Shown: positions 62,365 to 64,000 of the stretch, in pieces
Layout of the letters: every line of letters starts with the position of its first letter
Position numbering within the stretch: position 1 is the first letter of the stretch
Assembly (NCBI GenBank): GCA_951799445.1
Contig: OX637287.1
Span: 6,882,001-6,946,000, forward strand
From: Pseudisothecium myosuroides
Lineage: Eukaryota > Streptophyta > Bryopsida > Hypnales > Lembophyllaceae
DNA: 64,000 bases
Direction: 5' to 3'
The notes under the pieces: generated by a model
The model's database searches: none
What the model was told of the DNA's origin: nothing
Seen by the model: only the letters and a program-made list of their open reading frames with translations
Translations under genes and position numbers: made by a program

Positions 62365-63283
62365 GGGTGATTGCAAGAAACACCTATACTGTTTGGTTGC
62401 GTCCTTTTTTTGGACCACTATAACTTTTGCTATAACTTTTGATTTACAGGTTCAATGCCAAAACCAAAAAAACGCTTCCTAGATGTTATGATTTTAATTG
62501 TATCCCTTATTTTTCAGAAATTAAAAAAATCAATTAATATTTAAAATTCAATTTTGTTAATTTGTCACACTTTGACGTTTAGGATTTTTTAGTACTATTG
62601 AGCGGTTTAAATTAATGATTTTCAGTTGAAATTTCTGTGGTATATTTTCCTAGTAGGTAGACATATTCCTACCAAAGATCATTTAAAAATAGATTATTTT
62701 ATATTCTCCACAGTTGTACAAATAGGCCTCCCTTGCGAGTGCACTTCTAAGCATTAGAGATGGTTTTGACTTCATTTTTTTTGGTCAAATCTCATCACCA
62801 AGAAATTCTTCCAAACGGCCAATTTTTCGTTTTGTTCAAAATTATTTTTCCTATTTTCTACAAATTAAAATGTTGAAGGATATATTTTTTGGGACAATTT
62901 TGCAGACTATTCTAGCGAAGAGGAAAATACATCCTTCGACATTTTAATTTGTAGAAAATAGGAAAAATAATTTTGAACAAAATTAAAAATTGGCCATTTG
63001 AAATATACCACAGAAATTTCAACTAAAAATCATTAATTTAAACCGCTCAATAGTACTAAAAAACCCTAAACGTCAAAGTGTGACAAATTAACAAAATTGA
63101 ATTTTAAATATTAATTGATTTTATTTTATTTTTGAAAAATAAGGGATACAATTACAATCAGGACATCTAGGAAGCATTTTTTTGGTTTTGGCATTGAACC
63201 TATAAATCAAAAGTTATAGCAAAAGTTATAATGGTCCAAAAAAAAACGCAACCAGACAATACAGGTGTTTCTTGCAATCACCC
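62365..63283. mobile_element. Foldback TIR element, copy 2 (GGGTGATTGC family)
   Basis: Ends GGGTGATTGCAAGAAACAC and GTGTTTCTTGCAATCACCC, flanked by TCAT (62361-62364 and 63284-63287). Unlike copy 1, nearly the whole right half is the inverse of the left: arms of about 270 bp (to GAAATTTCTGTGGTATAT), then a 60-bp inner arm (TTTTCCTATTTTCTACAAAT) around a loop near 62890-62935. About 160 bp of the left arm has no partner on the right. 919 bp, non-coding. Confidence 0.85.
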
Positions 63284-63597
63284 TCATCTAATACTATAAT
63301 TTGATATAGAATGGCCCTGATGTTACTTCACGTGATAGAGAACTCATAAATCAATTACCTAAATATAAATGCCTTCAATGCAAAGCAATTTCTTTTACCT
63401 TAATTTGATTACTGAAATGCAATAATGTAGAAATACTATAGTACGTTGCCTATGAATATGAATTTCAAAATGACATTCTACTTTGATTCCTTTGAATTCC
63501 ATAAAATCTAAGATTATTCAAATGTTTGTAATTGGCTTCACAATAAATATACTATGAACTACAATAGATACTACAGTAACCATCACTGAAATGAGCA

Positions 63598-64000
63598 GTT
63601 GTCGCACCCCTTAGTGACACTTAAGTTTCTCACCTCCAAATGCTCCCAAACACTTAACTCTTTAGTGACACCAAGGGTCACGATCTCCTAACACTGCACA
63701 TGCCACGTACAAACAACATTAGGTTCCAACTCAAGTCACGGGGTTCTCTATTCCTCCGGACTCCCAACACATAACTCCCACAAGATATTAGGCATGTCAT
63801 TTGATGACATAGGGCGGAACTTCCAATGATGTCCAAGCACTCGGTGGTGGCACTACTCACCACCGGTGCTAACCGCCCTTGAATGGAATCCAACTCCCCA
63901 CGAGGCCAACCCATTTCACTTCGGGACTCACCTCGGGCCTAACTCATCGGGACTCACCAACTGGGACTCACATTGTGGCCTAACGTGGAGCAGGACACCA
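63598..64000. repeat. Possible start of an LTR or other repeat at the window edge
   Basis: Sequence beginning TTGTCGCACCCCTTAGTGACAC shows a composition shift to GC-rich DNA with short repeats (GGGACTCAC three times after 63920). It runs off the window, so identity cannot be settled. Confidence 0.25.

Overview
This window is nuclear DNA of a land plant. The genes are split by GT-AG introns and spaced by long AT-rich tracts full of small transposons. They include a plastid chaperonin, a plant-type tetraspanin, an A-type cytochrome P450, an IPT9-type tRNA prenyltransferase and a plant-like type IIB Ca2+-ATPase. The histone H3 gene is intronless and combines A31/S87 (canonical plant H3.1) with Y41/L90 (ancestral or H3.3-like), which suggests a seed-free plant such as a bryophyte or lycophyte. 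That placement is inference; I could not run a search.

Layout. 0-5.5 kb: a decayed minus-strand coiled-coil gene, with a terminal-inverted-repeat (TIR) element inserted 2 nt beyond one splice donor, then a truncated Ty3/gypsy retrotransposon. 5.5-17.5 kb: gene-poor, AT-rich DNA with an inverted repeat and many MITEs, including TTAA-flanked elements nested in PIF/Harbinger-like ones. 17.5-19.3 kb: a polytopic membrane protein gene and a partial tandem copy of its 3' end. 22.5-22.9 kb: histone H3. 24.7-29.1 kb: IPT9-type tRNA dimethylallyltransferase (11 exons, minus). 31.4-34.9 kb: tetraspanin (plus). 35.0-37.0 kb: a degenerate direct duplicate of the IPT9 3' region. 37.2-37.5 kb: a germin-like pseudogene. 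39.0-42.2 kb: type IIB Ca2+-ATPase (minus, essentially one exon). 43.8-44.6 kb: two abutting MITEs. 46.1-50.9 kb: plastid CPN60 alpha (9 exons, plus). 51.4-52.6 kb: a 5'-truncated LINE with 16-bp target duplications. 54.0-57.6 kb: a CYP71-clan P450 (4 exons, plus). 57.6-64 kb: AT-rich DNA with a CACTA-type hairpin MITE, foldback repeats and a second copy of the element seen in the first gene.

The genes are independent housekeeping or metabolic plant genes, not a cluster or operon: chromatin, tRNA modification and cis-zeatin supply, membrane organisation, calcium export, plastid protein folding and oxidative metabolism. I see no defence island, CRISPR array or other prokaryote-type system. The most informative content is the transposon record: a TTAA-target MITE family with an internal empty site, an unclassified 4-bp-target foldback family, and a segmental duplication that trapped part of IPT9. 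Exon borders were built by hand from splice signals and frame continuity. Starts were set at ATG codons, because several long frames open only with TTG.
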